Shown here in pieces: positions 31,447 to 39,829 of a DNA stretch of 64,000 nt. The DNA comes from a virus. Made by a program: the position numbers and the translations under genes. The stretch covers positions 1 to 64,000 of IMG/VR virus record IMGVR_UViG_3300018080_005856; one strand, given 5' to 3'. Each line of letters opens with the position of its first letter. Position 1 is the stretch's first letter. The notes below the pieces were generated by a model that was given only the letters and a program-made list of their open reading frames with translations, did no database searches and was not told the origin of the DNA.

Positions 31447-31782
31447 TTACTCCTTTCTTAAGATACCCCCAAGGGAGGATACTCCTACTGTAGTTGGTTC
31501 TGTATTACGCCATTCTGCTTCCAGATTTACACCAACATCCTGACCACATTCGGGACATGTGAGAATGTCAATGTCATCCAAATACTCGTTGCAAAGCTGA
31601 ACCCACCTCTTCATATTGAGCCCGTTAGTATACTCAGTTTTAGGGTAGTCTGCACAATACAGCTTACCATTCTTTCGCTTCTTGATAATGAATATAATTC
31701 CCTCAAGTATGCGTTCACCGAACAGATATCCATCTAATCTTAGATTGTCTACCTCTTTACCACATTCTTCACACTTGAACAT
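31447..31782 (-). CDS. 111-residue zinc-ribbon protein
   Basis: FKCEECGKEV at the N-terminus and LTCPECGQDVG near the C-terminus give two CxxC knuckles with about 70 residues between them. TAAGGAGG precedes the start. Function unknown. Confidence 0.75.
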   Translation of the reverse strand: MFKCEECGKEVDNLRLDGYLFGERILEGIIFIIKKRKNGKLYCADYPKTEYTNGLNMKRWVQLCNEYLDDIDILTCPECGQDVGVNLEAEWRNTEPTTVGVSSLGGILRKE

Positions 31783-31793
31783 TGGTTACCTCC

Positions 31794-32066
31794 TTAAGGG
31801 GTTATCTTCCTTCTAAACAGGATATGAAGCTCTTTTATACTTCCTTTCTTTACAGTACTCTCTGTGCTCACCTCATTCTTACTGGAGCTTATGATTAATA
31901 CATCCTCTTCCCACAGGGGTGTGTCATCTATGTCTATATCAACATCAGATAGCTCAATCTTTTCTCCCTCCCATGTAACTATAGATACATCTACGTGGCC
32001 ATAATCATGGTCACAAGAACATCCAAGCCACATTGTTGCCAGTAGTATTACGCATAGTTTTCTCAT
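31794..32066 (-). CDS. small putative lipoprotein
   Basis: The N-terminus MRKLCVILLATMWLGCSC carries a lipobox-like WLGC. The mature part is acidic and beta-rich (VDVDIDIDDTPL-like). It is the second candidate lipoprotein within 1 kb, suggesting a small exported set. Function unknown. Confidence 0.7.
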   Translation of the reverse strand: MRKLCVILLATMWLGCSCDHDYGHVDVSIVTWEGEKIELSDVDIDIDDTPLWEEDVLIISSSKNEVSTESTVKKGSIKELHILFRRKITP

Positions 32067-32070
32067 TTCT

Positions 32071-32259
32071 TTATCTCCTTGCCTTGTCAGATGTACCTAT
32101 CTGTTTATAATTATTATACCTTTCTGTTGCACTTATTCCTCGCCTATTGTTAAATATCCTTCTGTACCAATAGTTAACATCTTTTATGTGTCCACTAAAA
32201 TCAGGTTGTTCTAATAAATATTCTACTTTGCATAAATGTAATAGTCTTTTATCTATCAT
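32071..32259 (-). CDS. unknown 62-residue protein
   Basis: The ATG at 32259 follows GGAGGG; the frame is open to 32295. Basic, aromatic middle (VNYWYRRIFNNRRG). No family recognised. Confidence 0.65.
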   Translation of the reverse strand: MIDKRLLHLCKVEYLLEQPDFSGHIKDVNYWYRRIFNNRRGISATERYNNYKQIGTSDKARR

Positions 32260-32332
32260 GTTTATCCCTCCGTATGATATTGAGCCGTCCTTCACACAAC
32301 ATCACATATTGACTTCGGGCTTCGCCACATCG

Positions 32333-32698
32333 TTAGTCGACATTGCCGCACTTTTTAGTTATGTTTGCAGCTAATTGATCTATATAGATTATTATTTTAT
32401 TTCTCATTTCCTCCTGAGTATCCGCACGATACCTGTATTCGAGATAATCTTCTATCTGATTTATGGTATTCTGGTAACTGCGGCAACGGTCGTCTAGCAC
32501 GGCATTTGAGTTCGCTTCGCACATTGCCTCATCCGGCTGTTTTTCCATGCATTCAGGACACTCAACATATGCATTGTCTTTTGTGGTATCATTTAATTTA
32601 TCTTTATATTTGCCTCTTAATCCTTTAATAAATTCTTTCCTCATTTTATTCTCATCCTCTGATTCTAAAAAGTACTCGTGCTTACACTTTTTACTCAT
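32333..32698 (-). CDS. unknown 121-residue protein with Cys pairs
   Basis: KKCKHEYF and VECPECMEKQ supply Cys and His that could bind zinc; the C-terminal half is helical with EDYLEYRYRADTQEEM. AAAGTG is a weak ribosome site. Function unknown. Confidence 0.65.
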   Translation of the reverse strand: MSKKCKHEYFLESEDENKMRKEFIKGLRGKYKDKLNDTTKDNAYVECPECMEKQPDEAMCEANSNAVLDDRCRSYQNTINQIEDYLEYRYRADTQEEMRNKIIIYIDQLAANITKKCGNVD

Positions 32699-32729
32699 AA
32701 CACTTTCCCCATGTCCTTTCCTCTAATAT

Positions 32730-32802
32730 TCGGGATAGAAGGATTCGAACCTTCGGACTCCTGGTCCCAAACCAGGCGTGGTGACCGCTCCACTATATCC
32801 CG
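32730..32802 (-). tRNA. tRNA-Pro (TGG)
   Basis: A complete 73-nt cloverleaf. Acceptor CGGGATA/TATCCCG, D-stem GTGG/CCAC, anticodon stem CCTGG/CCAGG with loop TTTGGGA (anticodon TGG), T-loop TTCGAAT, discriminator A, CCA not encoded. The first 10 nt overlap the end of the upstream protein gene. Confidence 0.95.
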
Positions 32803-33149
32803 TTATCCCCGCTACTAGCATATCTTGACCAGACATTAACATTATGTGGTCCAAAACATGCTACTATGTTCCTGGCTGGGGTGTGTATAAATCCTTTCTC
32901 TGAGTTCCCTTTATCATCCATTACATGTAACAATATTCTGACGGTATTGTTCTTGTCTATGCTCTGTATTTTACCTTCCACCCAGTGGGTTTTATGCAGC
33001 TTCTTTCCAGTGGTTGCTACTATTGGCGTGACCGCTTTATCAAAAGATATGGTAACTGCTTTATCCTTGTATTTTAACCAGCTATAGGCTCTCATAGTAT
33101 CAAACAAGCTAGGGGGCTCGCTAATGCACTTTGGACTGGGAGATTTCAT
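32793..33149 (-). CDS. unknown protein ending inside tRNA-Pro
   Basis: About 118 residues. The ATG at 33149 (MKSPSPKC) is preceded by GAGGAAAAGG; 33170 is an alternative start. It looks like a small beta-barrel (WVEGKIQSIDKNNTVRILLH, then GFIHTPARNIVACFG), comparable in layout to the other small barrel proteins in this region. The TAG stop lies in the tRNA acceptor stem. Confidence 0.65.
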   Translation of the reverse strand: MKSPSPKCISEPPSLFDTMRAYSWLKYKDKAVTISFDKAVTPIVATTGKKLHKTHWVEGKIQSIDKNNTVRILLHVMDDKGNSEKGFIHTPARNIVACFGPHNVNVWSRYASSGDNGI

Positions 33150-33633
33150 CTTCCTTTTCCTCTTCCTCATCCTTGTCTTCCTTCATTAGTTCTTCTAGTG
33201 TAATCCCCTTGGCACTCATTATAAGCTCGTTCAGCTTCATTCTGGCAAATGCATTATCTCCAGCTTCATCCTTCATCCTCCTTGCTATATCACGCAGCCT
33301 TTCCATAGGCATCTCACTGGCTATCTCTGTTGCTCTGCTCTCTAGCATACTCATAATGGACATGGGGCCACTGCTCGGTATGTTCTCTCTTAGGTCTGAC
33401 AAGAGCTCCATTCCATTTGCCAGCTTTCTGTATTGGTCTACGAACATTAGGGCGAATACTCTTATCCGGTTAGGGTCCTCGGTTATCATTTTCTCTATGG
33501 CCTCTACTCTTTCCGACTGAGTTTCAGCGTTTGTCATCATGTTGGATATTACCTCGGCCCCTTTCTCGGCTATTTCCTGGGTGATACCACAGGCCTCAAA
33601 CATTGACTCAGCATCATGGTTATAGTCTTTCAT
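33121..33633 (-). CDS. unknown 170-residue helical protein
   Basis: Almost all helix, with Met-rich stretches (GPMSIMSMLESRATEIASEM) and an acidic tail (KEDKDEEEEKEDE). GGAGG precedes the start. No motif recognised; it could be a scaffold or adaptor. Confidence 0.75.
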   Translation of the reverse strand: MKDYNHDAESMFEACGITQEIAEKGAEVISNMMTNAETQSERVEAIEKMITEDPNRIRVFALMFVDQYRKLANGMELLSDLRENIPSSGPMSIMSMLESRATEIASEMPMERLRDIARRMKDEAGDNAFARMKLNELIMSAKGITLEELMKEDKDEEEEKEDEISQSKVH

Positions 33634-33649
33634 ATCTTCCTCCTTGGGT

Positions 33650-33895
33650 CTATATAAATACTAGATCATTTGGGTTTGTTGCTACCCCTGTGTAGTTCAT
33701 AAACTCTTTCCAGTTGTTATCACAATGGAATACAACAAACACATACTTATCATTCCATGACTTTATTACGCCAACATCTACGCCATTCACATTCTTTGTT
33801 CCTTCTCTGAGTGCATCCAGTATGTTGACATGGTTAGCATGGTATAATACTGTCCTGCCTATGTCCCTATCTGTCAATGAATTTATCTCTATCAT
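33650..33895 (-). CDS. 81-residue KOW/SH3-like protein
   Basis: DIGRTVLYH, then VDVGVIKSWNDKYVFVVFHC and NPNDLVFI follow the strand order of a small barrel (GxxVxY ... GxIxSWN..yVFV.y ... .DL). I know this pattern from many phage genomes, without a known function. The start overlaps the upstream stop (ATGA). Confidence 0.75.
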   Translation of the reverse strand: MIEINSLTDRDIGRTVLYHANHVNILDALREGTKNVNGVDVGVIKSWNDKYVFVVFHCDNNWKEFMNYTGVATNPNDLVFI

Positions 33896-34323
33896 ATAAG
33901 TGCTCCATTATTGTCAGTAGCAGCTGGTTCAAATGTATAAAGGATGTCTTCTTCTCTTATCGTAGTTTCCAGAACATCAGCTATGTTATTCTTCAGAAAC
34001 GAGAGTGAGCATACCTTTTCCTTTATTGTTTTTGGAAGGAACATATCAAGGCACAGGGCGCTTCTAACAGCTCTGATCAAATGTATCTTGTCTATCCCCG
34101 TGAGGCTCCTGTTGGATCTCCAATTCCTCTTTGACCATTCCATAATGGCCCTTTCCCATTTCGCTATGTCCTTCGGGTACTTTCTAAACGATAACTGTCT
34201 TACCCCAAATACAGTCTTATGTACTGTAATCGCATATATATTATTAAGAAGACTAATAAATATTGCTCTTCCTCCAAGTTGTAATCCGGGTTGTGATCCA
34301 GATTGTTTATGTAGCTTGATCAT
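33892..34323 (-). CDS. unknown 143-residue basic protein
   Basis: Basic, helix-rich middle (DIAKWERAIMEWSKRNWRSNR), C-terminal acidic part. Start behind TGGAGAA. No family recognised. Confidence 0.75.
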   Translation of the reverse strand: MIKLHKQSGSQPGLQLGGRAIFISLLNNIYAITVHKTVFGVRQLSFRKYPKDIAKWERAIMEWSKRNWRSNRSLTGIDKIHLIRAVRSALCLDMFLPKTIKEKVCSLSFLKNNIADVLETTIREEDILYTFEPAATDNNGALI

Positions 34324-34346
34324 CTCAATTCTCCAGGTTGTGAAAA

Positions 34347-34694
34347 CTACTCTTCATGTACCATGAAGCATTCTACCTCTAATGCTTCGTCCTCGTTCAA
34401 AACATCCAGATATTGATCCGGATATGGTACCAGATTTATATCTTCTATATTATGCTCAGGTACATCGAAGACTATTGATGGGTATACTGTACCCAGATTT
34501 GCAATCATAGTTACAGTTTCCCTTTCCGGAGATATTCTCTTCAACAAGACAGATAGTCTACGATATCCTCTGTTGTACGGGCCCATTCTAAAAGGACTAA
34601 ACTCTATTGGCATATAGAACCTAACGTTGCATATCTTGCCAACAAGATTGGTGAACCTTCCCATTCGGATAACCTTTGTTATGTCGTGACACAT
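34347..34694 (-). CDS. small barrel-like protein (family member 1)
   Basis: 115 residues: RMGRFTNLVGKICNVRFYMP, then LSVLLKRISPERETVTMIANL and VPEHNIEDINLVP. The order G-K-x-x-x-V ... strand-turn-strand ... [VI]-P-x-x-x-I-x-x-I is shared with the genes at 35069, 35437, 37086 and 37839. It resembles the LSm/Hfq strand plan (inference). TAATG joins it to the previous gene. Confidence 0.65.
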   Translation of the reverse strand: MCHDITKVIRMGRFTNLVGKICNVRFYMPIEFSPFRMGPYNRGYRRLSVLLKRISPERETVTMIANLGTVYPSIVFDVPEHNIEDINLVPYPDQYLDVLNEDEALEVECFMVHEE

Positions 34695-35062
34695 TAACTA
34701 TTTCCTGCGAAATCCTTTATCTTAACGATCTTTATAAACCCCGTATGGTATAACTCTTTTAGGGTGTCCATATGTATGCCTTTACAGCTATAATGGTCTG
34801 GTTTACCACTCTCATCTATCAACTTCATTATATTAGTCATAGAGGTATGTTCTACAGCCTGGTAGAGTGCGGCTTTGGCATGGTGTTCCTTTCCCCATGA
34901 ATGTTTGCCCTTCAGTGTCTTGACTCTCTTACCGTCTACCACAATACAGTATCCATCTTCATCGTCCATGACTTTGGTACTACTTTCTATGGCTTTCACA
35001 ACGGCGGCTCTGAAGCTCTTCTTCCTTATTTCTTCTGTGATATTAACCTTATCATTACTCAT
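34694..35062 (-). CDS. unknown 122-residue protein
   Basis: Lys-rich alpha/beta protein with CIVVDGKRVKTLKGKHSWGK and a C-terminal helix. The VDGKRV-K turn could be substrate- or nucleic-acid-binding, but no family is recognised. GGAGAA precedes the start. Confidence 0.75.
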   Translation of the reverse strand: MSNDKVNITEEIRKKSFRAAVVKAIESSTKVMDDEDGYCIVVDGKRVKTLKGKHSWGKEHHAKAALYQAVEHTSMTNIMKLIDESGKPDHYSCKGIHMDTLKELYHTGFIKIVKIKDFAGNS

Positions 35063-35068
35063 CTTTGC

Positions 35069-35440
35069 TTATTCTCCATTAACAATTGAGATTTCCGCCT
35101 CCCTCGCGTGACCTTCTCTGATCTCACGAATTATGTCTTTTACTGTGGTTGTGTTAAAGTCTACTACTGGATCTACTACTGGATTGTGGGTAATCCTTCT
35201 TATATACGTTGCTGGGATTCCCAAAAGAAGTACAATACCTTCAAAATATCCTGCTACATTAATTGTCCTAAGGTCTTCTGATATTTCCAGAACTACCACA
35301 TTCAAGGTGTCATATTGTCCAAACTCTTTGTATCCTGCTACCGTTATCATTACGTTCAAGTATATACGAGTGAAGCTATTAAGGTAGGGTTTAAAACCTT
35401 CAGCACGTAGTATATCTAATATATCCACACTTTGTTTCAT
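35069..35440 (-). CDS. small barrel-like protein (family member 2)
   Basis: 123 residues: ILDILRAEGFKPYLNSF, then LNVMITVAGYKEFGQYDTLN, VVVLEISEDLRTINVAG and GIPATYIRRITH. Same strand order and the same IPxxxIxxI-like end as its neighbour at 35437. The start overlaps the upstream stop (ATGA). Function unknown. Confidence 0.65.
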   Translation of the reverse strand: MKQSVDILDILRAEGFKPYLNSFTRIYLNVMITVAGYKEFGQYDTLNVVVLEISEDLRTINVAGYFEGIVLLLGIPATYIRRITHNPVVDPVVDFNTTTVKDIIREIREGHAREAEISIVNGE

Positions 35441-35769
35441 AGCAGGGACACCTCAGCTTTCTCGAAGGCTTCGCTCTTGAACATATCAATAAGACGTTTG
35501 CTGTGCATATCACCAAGGCTAAGAGGCTCCACTCTCCTTACAAATCTTATAGGAATATCAGACAGAATGTTACAAGAATACCCAAAGTCGTATATTAGCC
35601 TAACATGTGAACAATCTTCTGATATTCCTAGTATTACCCCTACAAGCTCAAGTCCCCGCCATACCTCTTTGTCAGCAACTACATTAGCCAGTTTAATGAA
35701 ACAAATACAGCACAGTCTATTACTAAGCTCGGTAAACTGTGCCGCACGTATTACATCAGTGATGTTCAT
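35437..35769 (-). CDS. small barrel-like protein (family member 3)
   Basis: 110 residues: DVIRAAQFTELSNRLCCICF, then LELVGVILGISEDCSHVRLI and DIPIRFVRRVEP. The GISEDxxxVRLI and IPIRFVRRV segments correspond to EISEDLRTINV and IPATYIRRI in the adjacent paralogue. Probably a tandem duplication. Function unknown. Confidence 0.65.
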   Translation of the reverse strand: MNITDVIRAAQFTELSNRLCCICFIKLANVVADKEVWRGLELVGVILGISEDCSHVRLIYDFGYSCNILSDIPIRFVRRVEPLSLGDMHSKRLIDMFKSEAFEKAEVSLL

Positions 35770-35774
35770 GGTGC

Positions 35775-36344
35775 CTATTTCATTATCTTCATAAGGTTAT
35801 CTTTTCCCATTCTCCTCAGGGCACGCTCCAGAAACTCTTGACTGTTGCAACGTATCTCTTGGGACGGTGGAGAATACCGACTGGAGAAAGTTACGGTGGC
35901 TAAGCTGTTAGTCTGGGTATCATAACAGATACCATACCTGCAACTTCTCCTGGGCTCTAGCTCGTCTAGTTCTTCTGCGAGGTCTCTAAGGCTTTGCGCT
36001 ATTATAAGAGCTTCTACATACTCTTCAGCTTCTTCCTCTGTCTTGAAGTAGTTTCCTATAGAGAATCTGAAATTATCTTCTCCACTTCTGGCATCTACAG
36101 TTTCCTCAATGGCTCCGTCATTTCCGACAAAGTGGTATGTGTCAAACCGTTTGCGCTTGCTGGTGCTCCGATGTTCTCCTCTCTCAAGCTTATCGATGTC
36201 CTCGCTCAGCTCTCTCACTTGCCTCTGATACATCAAAACACTATCTTCTAGAACTAGAAGCCTGTTGTCAATCTCCGATAGAGCATCTTTGATTTCCCTA
36301 TTTGAAAGACTCTTAGATATTGGTGCTTTAGATTTAGTGGGCAT
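35775..36344 (-). CDS. coiled-coil protein of 189 residues
   Basis: The ATG at 36344 follows GGAGGAAC; the frame is open further upstream. The N-terminal coiled coil (IKDALSEIDNRLLVLEDSVL) precedes a basic patch STSKRKRFD and an alpha/beta C-terminal half. Function unknown; a DNA-binding dimer is plausible. Confidence 0.75.
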   Translation of the reverse strand: MPTKSKAPISKSLSNREIKDALSEIDNRLLVLEDSVLMYQRQVRELSEDIDKLERGEHRSTSKRKRFDTYHFVGNDGAIEETVDARSGEDNFRFSIGNYFKTEEEAEEYVEALIIAQSLRDLAEELDELEPRRSCRYGICYDTQTNSLATVTFSSRYSPPSQEIRCNSQEFLERALRRMGKDNLMKIMK

Positions 36345-37038
36345 TATGTTCCTCCTTTTCTTCACAGATATTGTGCGTATATCTCTTGTCATAGTTTGCT
36401 GTTGCTATTTCCAGAATTTCCCTGTTTATAGCTTTACCATGTTTATGAAACTCGAATGGTATATCACCAAACATATGAGATCCAAAACTACTAGAGAAGA
36501 ATTTCATCATATAGTTTTCTAGAATCCTGTTGTCTATTGATTGTACCAGTTCTACTAACAACGAAATGCCGTGTTTCCCTACAACCCGAGCTAGTGTTTC
36601 CACATCTTCCCTATTAGCAGCTCCACAAATTGTATGTATTGTAGGGCCCATGTGGCCCGTGTTTGCATATATCATGCATACATTCAGCATCCTATAACAG
36701 TTTTCACCAAACTTCTCTGCTTGATATGTTCTCAGTCTCTCGCCATATGTTCCTCTTCTGTAGAATACGTATCTATCTACGTCACCATCTAACATACCAA
36801 AGAACTTTAATGCTACCATGGTAGTCATCCACATGTTGATGTAATCTTCTTCCTTGCTTATGTATTTAAGCAGCTTCTTTGAAATCCATGGTATTTCATC
36901 TCCTGCTAGATCTGTTCTCTCGAAGAGTTCCAACATGGTTACCTCACTTTTGCCTCCGAATAGTTCCTCTACTCTTCTTCTTGGGTAGCCAGAACATGGC
37001 TTCCATGACATTATTAAACCTGGGGTCAGGGTTATCAT
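36334..37038 (-). CDS. unknown 234-residue helical protein
   Basis: The ATG at 37038 follows AAAGGAGG; the frame stays open to 37101. The N-terminal part reads SWKPCSGYPRRRVEELFGG, the middle is helical, the C-terminal part basic with His residues. It overlaps the coiled-coil gene by 11 bp. No family recognised. Confidence 0.75.
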   Translation of the reverse strand: MITLTPGLIMSWKPCSGYPRRRVEELFGGKSEVTMLELFERTDLAGDEIPWISKKLLKYISKEEDYINMWMTTMVALKFFGMLDGDVDRYVFYRRGTYGERLRTYQAEKFGENCYRMLNVCMIYANTGHMGPTIHTICGAANREDVETLARVVGKHGISLLVELVQSIDNRILENYMMKFFSSSFGSHMFGDIPFEFHKHGKAINREILEIATANYDKRYTHNICEEKEEHNAH

Positions 37039-37085
37039 ATGATATTCCTCCTTTATTGTAATTTGTAGGTATAGAAACGAATAAA

Positions 37086-37454
37086 CTATTCGAACGAACA
37101 CTTAACCATAGTTGGTTTTGTACCGGACTTAGGTTGCGAATGAGTCCATGTATACATTGAGGGTACAGTATGTATCTCTCCTATCTTATCAAAGGGTATC
37201 CACATTCTTACTCGTGGGTATCCATACATGAAGGAGGAGTACTCGAATAATAGTTCATAATTATCATTTGTTCTTATCACTATTCCGTCTAGCTTGGAGG
37301 ATCTGTATATTTGACTCTTTTGGTCCTTCTCCTGGAGGATATTAACCTTTATCGCCCCGGCTATATGAATAACCACATGCTGGCCTATCTTATCTTCTAT
37401 GGATACTCGCCTCAGTTCGTTGAATATGTTAGCCACAGTGTGTCTCCTTCTCAT
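37086..37454 (-). CDS. small barrel-like protein (family member 4)
   Basis: 122 residues: IFNELRRVSIEDKIGQHVVI, then LDGIVIRTNDNYELLF and WIPFDKIGEIHTV. These pieces match the gene at 37839 (VLRRKSLEQYIGKRCVLV ... MDGIVTYVDNNSF ... VIPFDAISSIV) almost position by position, so they are paralogues. The strand plan is LSm-like (inference). The start overlaps the upstream stop by 4 bp. Confidence 0.7.
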   Translation of the reverse strand: MRRRHTVANIFNELRRVSIEDKIGQHVVIHIAGAIKVNILQEKDQKSQIYRSSKLDGIVIRTNDNYELLFEYSSFMYGYPRVRMWIPFDKIGEIHTVPSMYTWTHSQPKSGTKPTMVKCSFE

Positions 37455-37837
37455 GCCGTAACGTAATATGTTGTTGTTTCATAGGACGCATACACTCCTC
37501 CAACATGGGCGGACATTTTGGAGTTGGTCCTAGGGTTGTCGTATAACATCTCCCAGGTTTCGCTACATCTTATCCTTCTTATACCGTAAATGAGATCTGC
37601 TGTTGTAGTATTTCTACCTGGAAAACCACTGCTGTGTGGCTGGATGAATATCTCAAACCCACTGTTGTATGCCAACTCGCGGATAGAGCTGATGTATACC
37701 CTAAATAAGTAATCTTGAATGAGCGATACATCTATATCTACAGGTCTTTTAGTAGATATAAGATTGCATAATCTTAAGGCCTGGCAGAAACCTATTTCAT
37801 CCACAAGGGCTTGCGGTAGCAAGCTGTGATTTGTCAT
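37451..37837 (-). CDS. unknown 128-residue protein
   Basis: The ATG at 37837 is chosen, right behind the previous TGA with AGGAATGAC upstream. Helical N-terminus, then strands (GFEIFIQPHSSGFPGRNTTT). It lies between two barrel-like paralogues. Function unknown. Confidence 0.7.
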   Translation of the reverse strand: MTNHSLLPQALVDEIGFCQALRLCNLISTKRPVDIDVSLIQDYLFRVYISSIRELAYNSGFEIFIQPHSSGFPGRNTTTADLIYGIRRIRCSETWEMLYDNPRTNSKMSAHVGGVYASYETTTYYVTA

Positions 37838-37838
37838 G

Positions 37839-38204
37839 TCATTCCTCCTGCACAAACTTATCTAGGGATTTGGCGTTTACTCCAACAATTACATCCCATT
37901 CTGCGACGGTTGGCTTTACCATGTGCCTTGGTACTATACTGCTTATAGCATCAAAAGGAATTACAGCTCTCAAATCAATACTACTAGAAATGATTTGGTC
38001 TGGGCCAACCCTTGAATCAACAGTGAAACTATTATTGTCTACATATGTTACAATCCCATCCATGCATTCCACATATATGTTGGCTCTACTGTCAGGAATT
38101 AGATCATTATCATTTGCTGGTACCAGTACACATCTTTTCCCAATGTACTGTTCCAGTGACTTTCTTCTAAGTACATTAAACACAGTGGGAGATCTTTTTG
38201 ACAT
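37839..38204 (-). CDS. small barrel-like protein (family member 5)
   Basis: 121 residues from ATG 38204 (MSKRSPTV), GGAG upstream. Clear paralogue of the 37086 gene: LRR-x-S-[LI]-E-x-x-IG, DGIV-x-x-x-[DN]-N and IPFD-x-I-x-x-I are shared. It has basic ends and no catalytic residues. Function unknown. Confidence 0.7.
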   Translation of the reverse strand: MSKRSPTVFNVLRRKSLEQYIGKRCVLVPANDNDLIPDSRANIYVECMDGIVTYVDNNSFTVDSRVGPDQIISSSIDLRAVIPFDAISSIVPRHMVKPTVAEWDVIVGVNAKSLDKFVQEE

Positions 38205-38205
38205 G

Positions 38206-38373
38206 TCAACCAAGCTCCATTACCTTAGCTTTCTTCTTAGTTCTGTAATAGTCAAGCACAAATTCTATATTCTTACCTATAGACCATTTACCCATAGGGG
38301 CGCTCTCTACAACTATTCCGTTCTCTTCTCTCAGACCGAAGACCCCATAAGGTAACTCTATTCTGTACCACAT
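38206..38373 (-). CDS. 55-residue conserved-type phage protein
   Basis: ATG at 38373 behind AGGAAGG. MWYRIELPYGVFGLREENG, then SAPMGKWSIGKNIEFVLDYY and a Lys-rich end. This (C/W)YRI...GxFGxxxxxGxVxxSAPxxKW pattern recurs in phage small proteins of unknown function. It overlaps no gene and fills a gap precisely. Confidence 0.75.
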   Translation of the reverse strand: MWYRIELPYGVFGLREENGIVVESAPMGKWSIGKNIEFVLDYYRTKKKAKVMELG

Positions 38374-38374
38374 T

Positions 38375-38776
38375 TTATACCTTCCTAAACTTTATCCACT
38401 CTTTCCCATTCCATATCACATTATCATCCAATAAAGTTTCAGAGCTGCATTCCAATACATTGGCTAGATCTTCTTCATTGGGAGTATGTCTTCTCAGAAT
38501 ATCCTCATTTGTAACAGGGCTTACTGAGCGTATTTTGTCCACTGGTAGTGGTGCCAAAAAGGCAGTTCTTGTATCTATTAGTTTACCTTTTGGAGTTTCT
38601 CTCTTCCAGTGCATCACAAATAGTATACGGAGTTCTTCTCTATTTATGTCTAGTTGTTTGATAATAGCATAAAGGGAATACTTCGATTCTCTTAGTGATA
38701 TTAGACTAAGCATGTTCTTCATAGGGATATACCCAACCATTCTCAGGCAACTCATTGCGTTTATGTTACTATCCAT
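38375..38776 (-). CDS. unknown 133-residue protein
   Basis: Several ATGs (38788-38776) lie close to GAGGAG, so the exact start is uncertain. Segments YSLYAIIKQLDINREELRIL and LPVDKIRSVSPV again end in an [IL]PxxxIxxV stretch, so it may be a distant member of the barrel-like family. Function unknown. Confidence 0.65.
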   Translation of the reverse strand: MDSNINAMSCLRMVGYIPMKNMLSLISLRESKYSLYAIIKQLDINREELRILFVMHWKRETPKGKLIDTRTAFLAPLPVDKIRSVSPVTNEDILRRHTPNEEDLANVLECSSETLLDDNVIWNGKEWIKFRKV

Positions 38777-39146
38777 CATACTCCTCATTACATAGTATTC
38801 TGAGCCTGCACGGAGATATGCGTCTTATGGTTATTGTGTTGTTTATACCCATATAGTCGAAGGCATTTTCTGTTTCTACTATCCTGAAGCATTCCCCTAT
38901 ATGATCCTTTGAAAGTGTTCGCAGGAAGACAGCTGAGAACCTTTTTCCATCTATGACATATGTATCAGTCTCTGGTTCGTAAACCATGGTATCTTGTACT
39001 GATAGTAATGTTAACCATGGGAATAACAGCCAACGTAACCACGATGGTACTCTTTCTCCCTCTTTTCGTTTGAGTATCTTCCTGAAAATGACCCTGGCTA
39101 CAGTCCTCTTGTACTTCAGGTACTTATTGATAAGCTTGCTAATCAT
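38769..39146 (-). CDS. unknown 125-residue basic protein
   Basis: Basic N-terminus (KYKRTVARVIFRKILKRKEG) followed by a hydrophobic WLRWLLFPWLTLLSV that could be a membrane-associated helix. The C-terminal half is beta-rich with TITIRRISPCRLRIL. Function unknown. Confidence 0.7.
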   Translation of the reverse strand: MISKLINKYLKYKRTVARVIFRKILKRKEGERVPSWLRWLLFPWLTLLSVQDTMVYEPETDTYVIDGKRFSAVFLRTLSKDHIGECFRIVETENAFDYMGINNTITIRRISPCRLRILCNEEYDG

Positions 39147-39150
39147 GGGA

Positions 39151-39675
39151 TTAACCTGCCTTCTTCTTTCTTAACGGTTTTCCTTTGACCTTGGCCACTT
39201 CCGCAGATAGTTTGTCCAAAATGGATACCGCCGCTTTGGAAACACGTGATAGTTTATCCTTCAGCAGTTGGATGTCATACTCTATCGATTCAAAGAACTC
39301 AGTTCTAAGGTCTTCATCGCTTATAACATCGGTATATTTCATATAGCCACGACCAGATGTTCTGTTTCCTGGAGTGGATACATATTCTCTTACCTCTATT
39401 GGCTTTGCTTGTTTTCCTCCAGGTATGACAACTATTTTCATTTCCCTTATGAGTTCTGACGCTACTCCTAGATTGTACTTCTCTGCCGCTTTCTTCGTAT
39501 CCCATTCAAACGCATGATACTTATGTGTATACGACTTAGGGTTCTTGGCCAGTTTGTAAACCATATACTGATCCAGGTAACCGTCGTTATTGTCGCAAAG
39601 TTCCTTCAGTTCCTTTCTTATCTGGGACCTCACGTTAGGACCACGCTTCTTTCTAGTTGCTTTCTCGTTCTTCAT
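39151..39675 (-). CDS. unknown 174-residue basic protein
   Basis: Highly basic ends (KNEKATRKKRGPNVRSQIRK, then KGKPLRKKKAG) and a long C-terminal helix. Nucleic-acid binding is the natural guess. AGGAGG precedes the start, with a terminator and a variant box upstream. Confidence 0.75.
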   Translation of the reverse strand: MKNEKATRKKRGPNVRSQIRKELKELCDNNDGYLDQYMVYKLAKNPKSYTHKYHAFEWDTKKAAEKYNLGVASELIREMKIVVIPGGKQAKPIEVREYVSTPGNRTSGRGYMKYTDVISDEDLRTEFFESIEYDIQLLKDKLSRVSKAAVSILDKLSAEVAKVKGKPLRKKKAG

Positions 39676-39704
39676 GTTGTTCCTCCTGTTATATATTATA
39701 TATG

Positions 39705-39728
39705 TTAAAAGAGAGGCCGAAGCCTCTC
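39705..39728 (-). terminator. intrinsic terminator with variant box
   Basis: GAGAGGC-TTCG-GCCTCTC plus TTTT, followed by AACATATATAATATAT, a variant of the repeated promoter-like box. Confidence 0.8.
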
Positions 39729-39814
39729 ATAACTTTGATGCAGACGAGTTGAATTGTGATGACTTGAACTGCTTCAAATCGTGACGCGAGGACCCGGCAA
39801 CTATTATTCATAGT

Positions 39815-39829
39815 TCATATATATGGAAA
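39815..39829 (-). promoter_or_regulatory. promoter-like box (consensus copy)
   Basis: TTTCCATATATATGA immediately after the TAG stop of the 39830-40471 gene. The 86-bp stretch from here to the terminator at 39705-39728 contains no gene. Confidence 0.5.
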
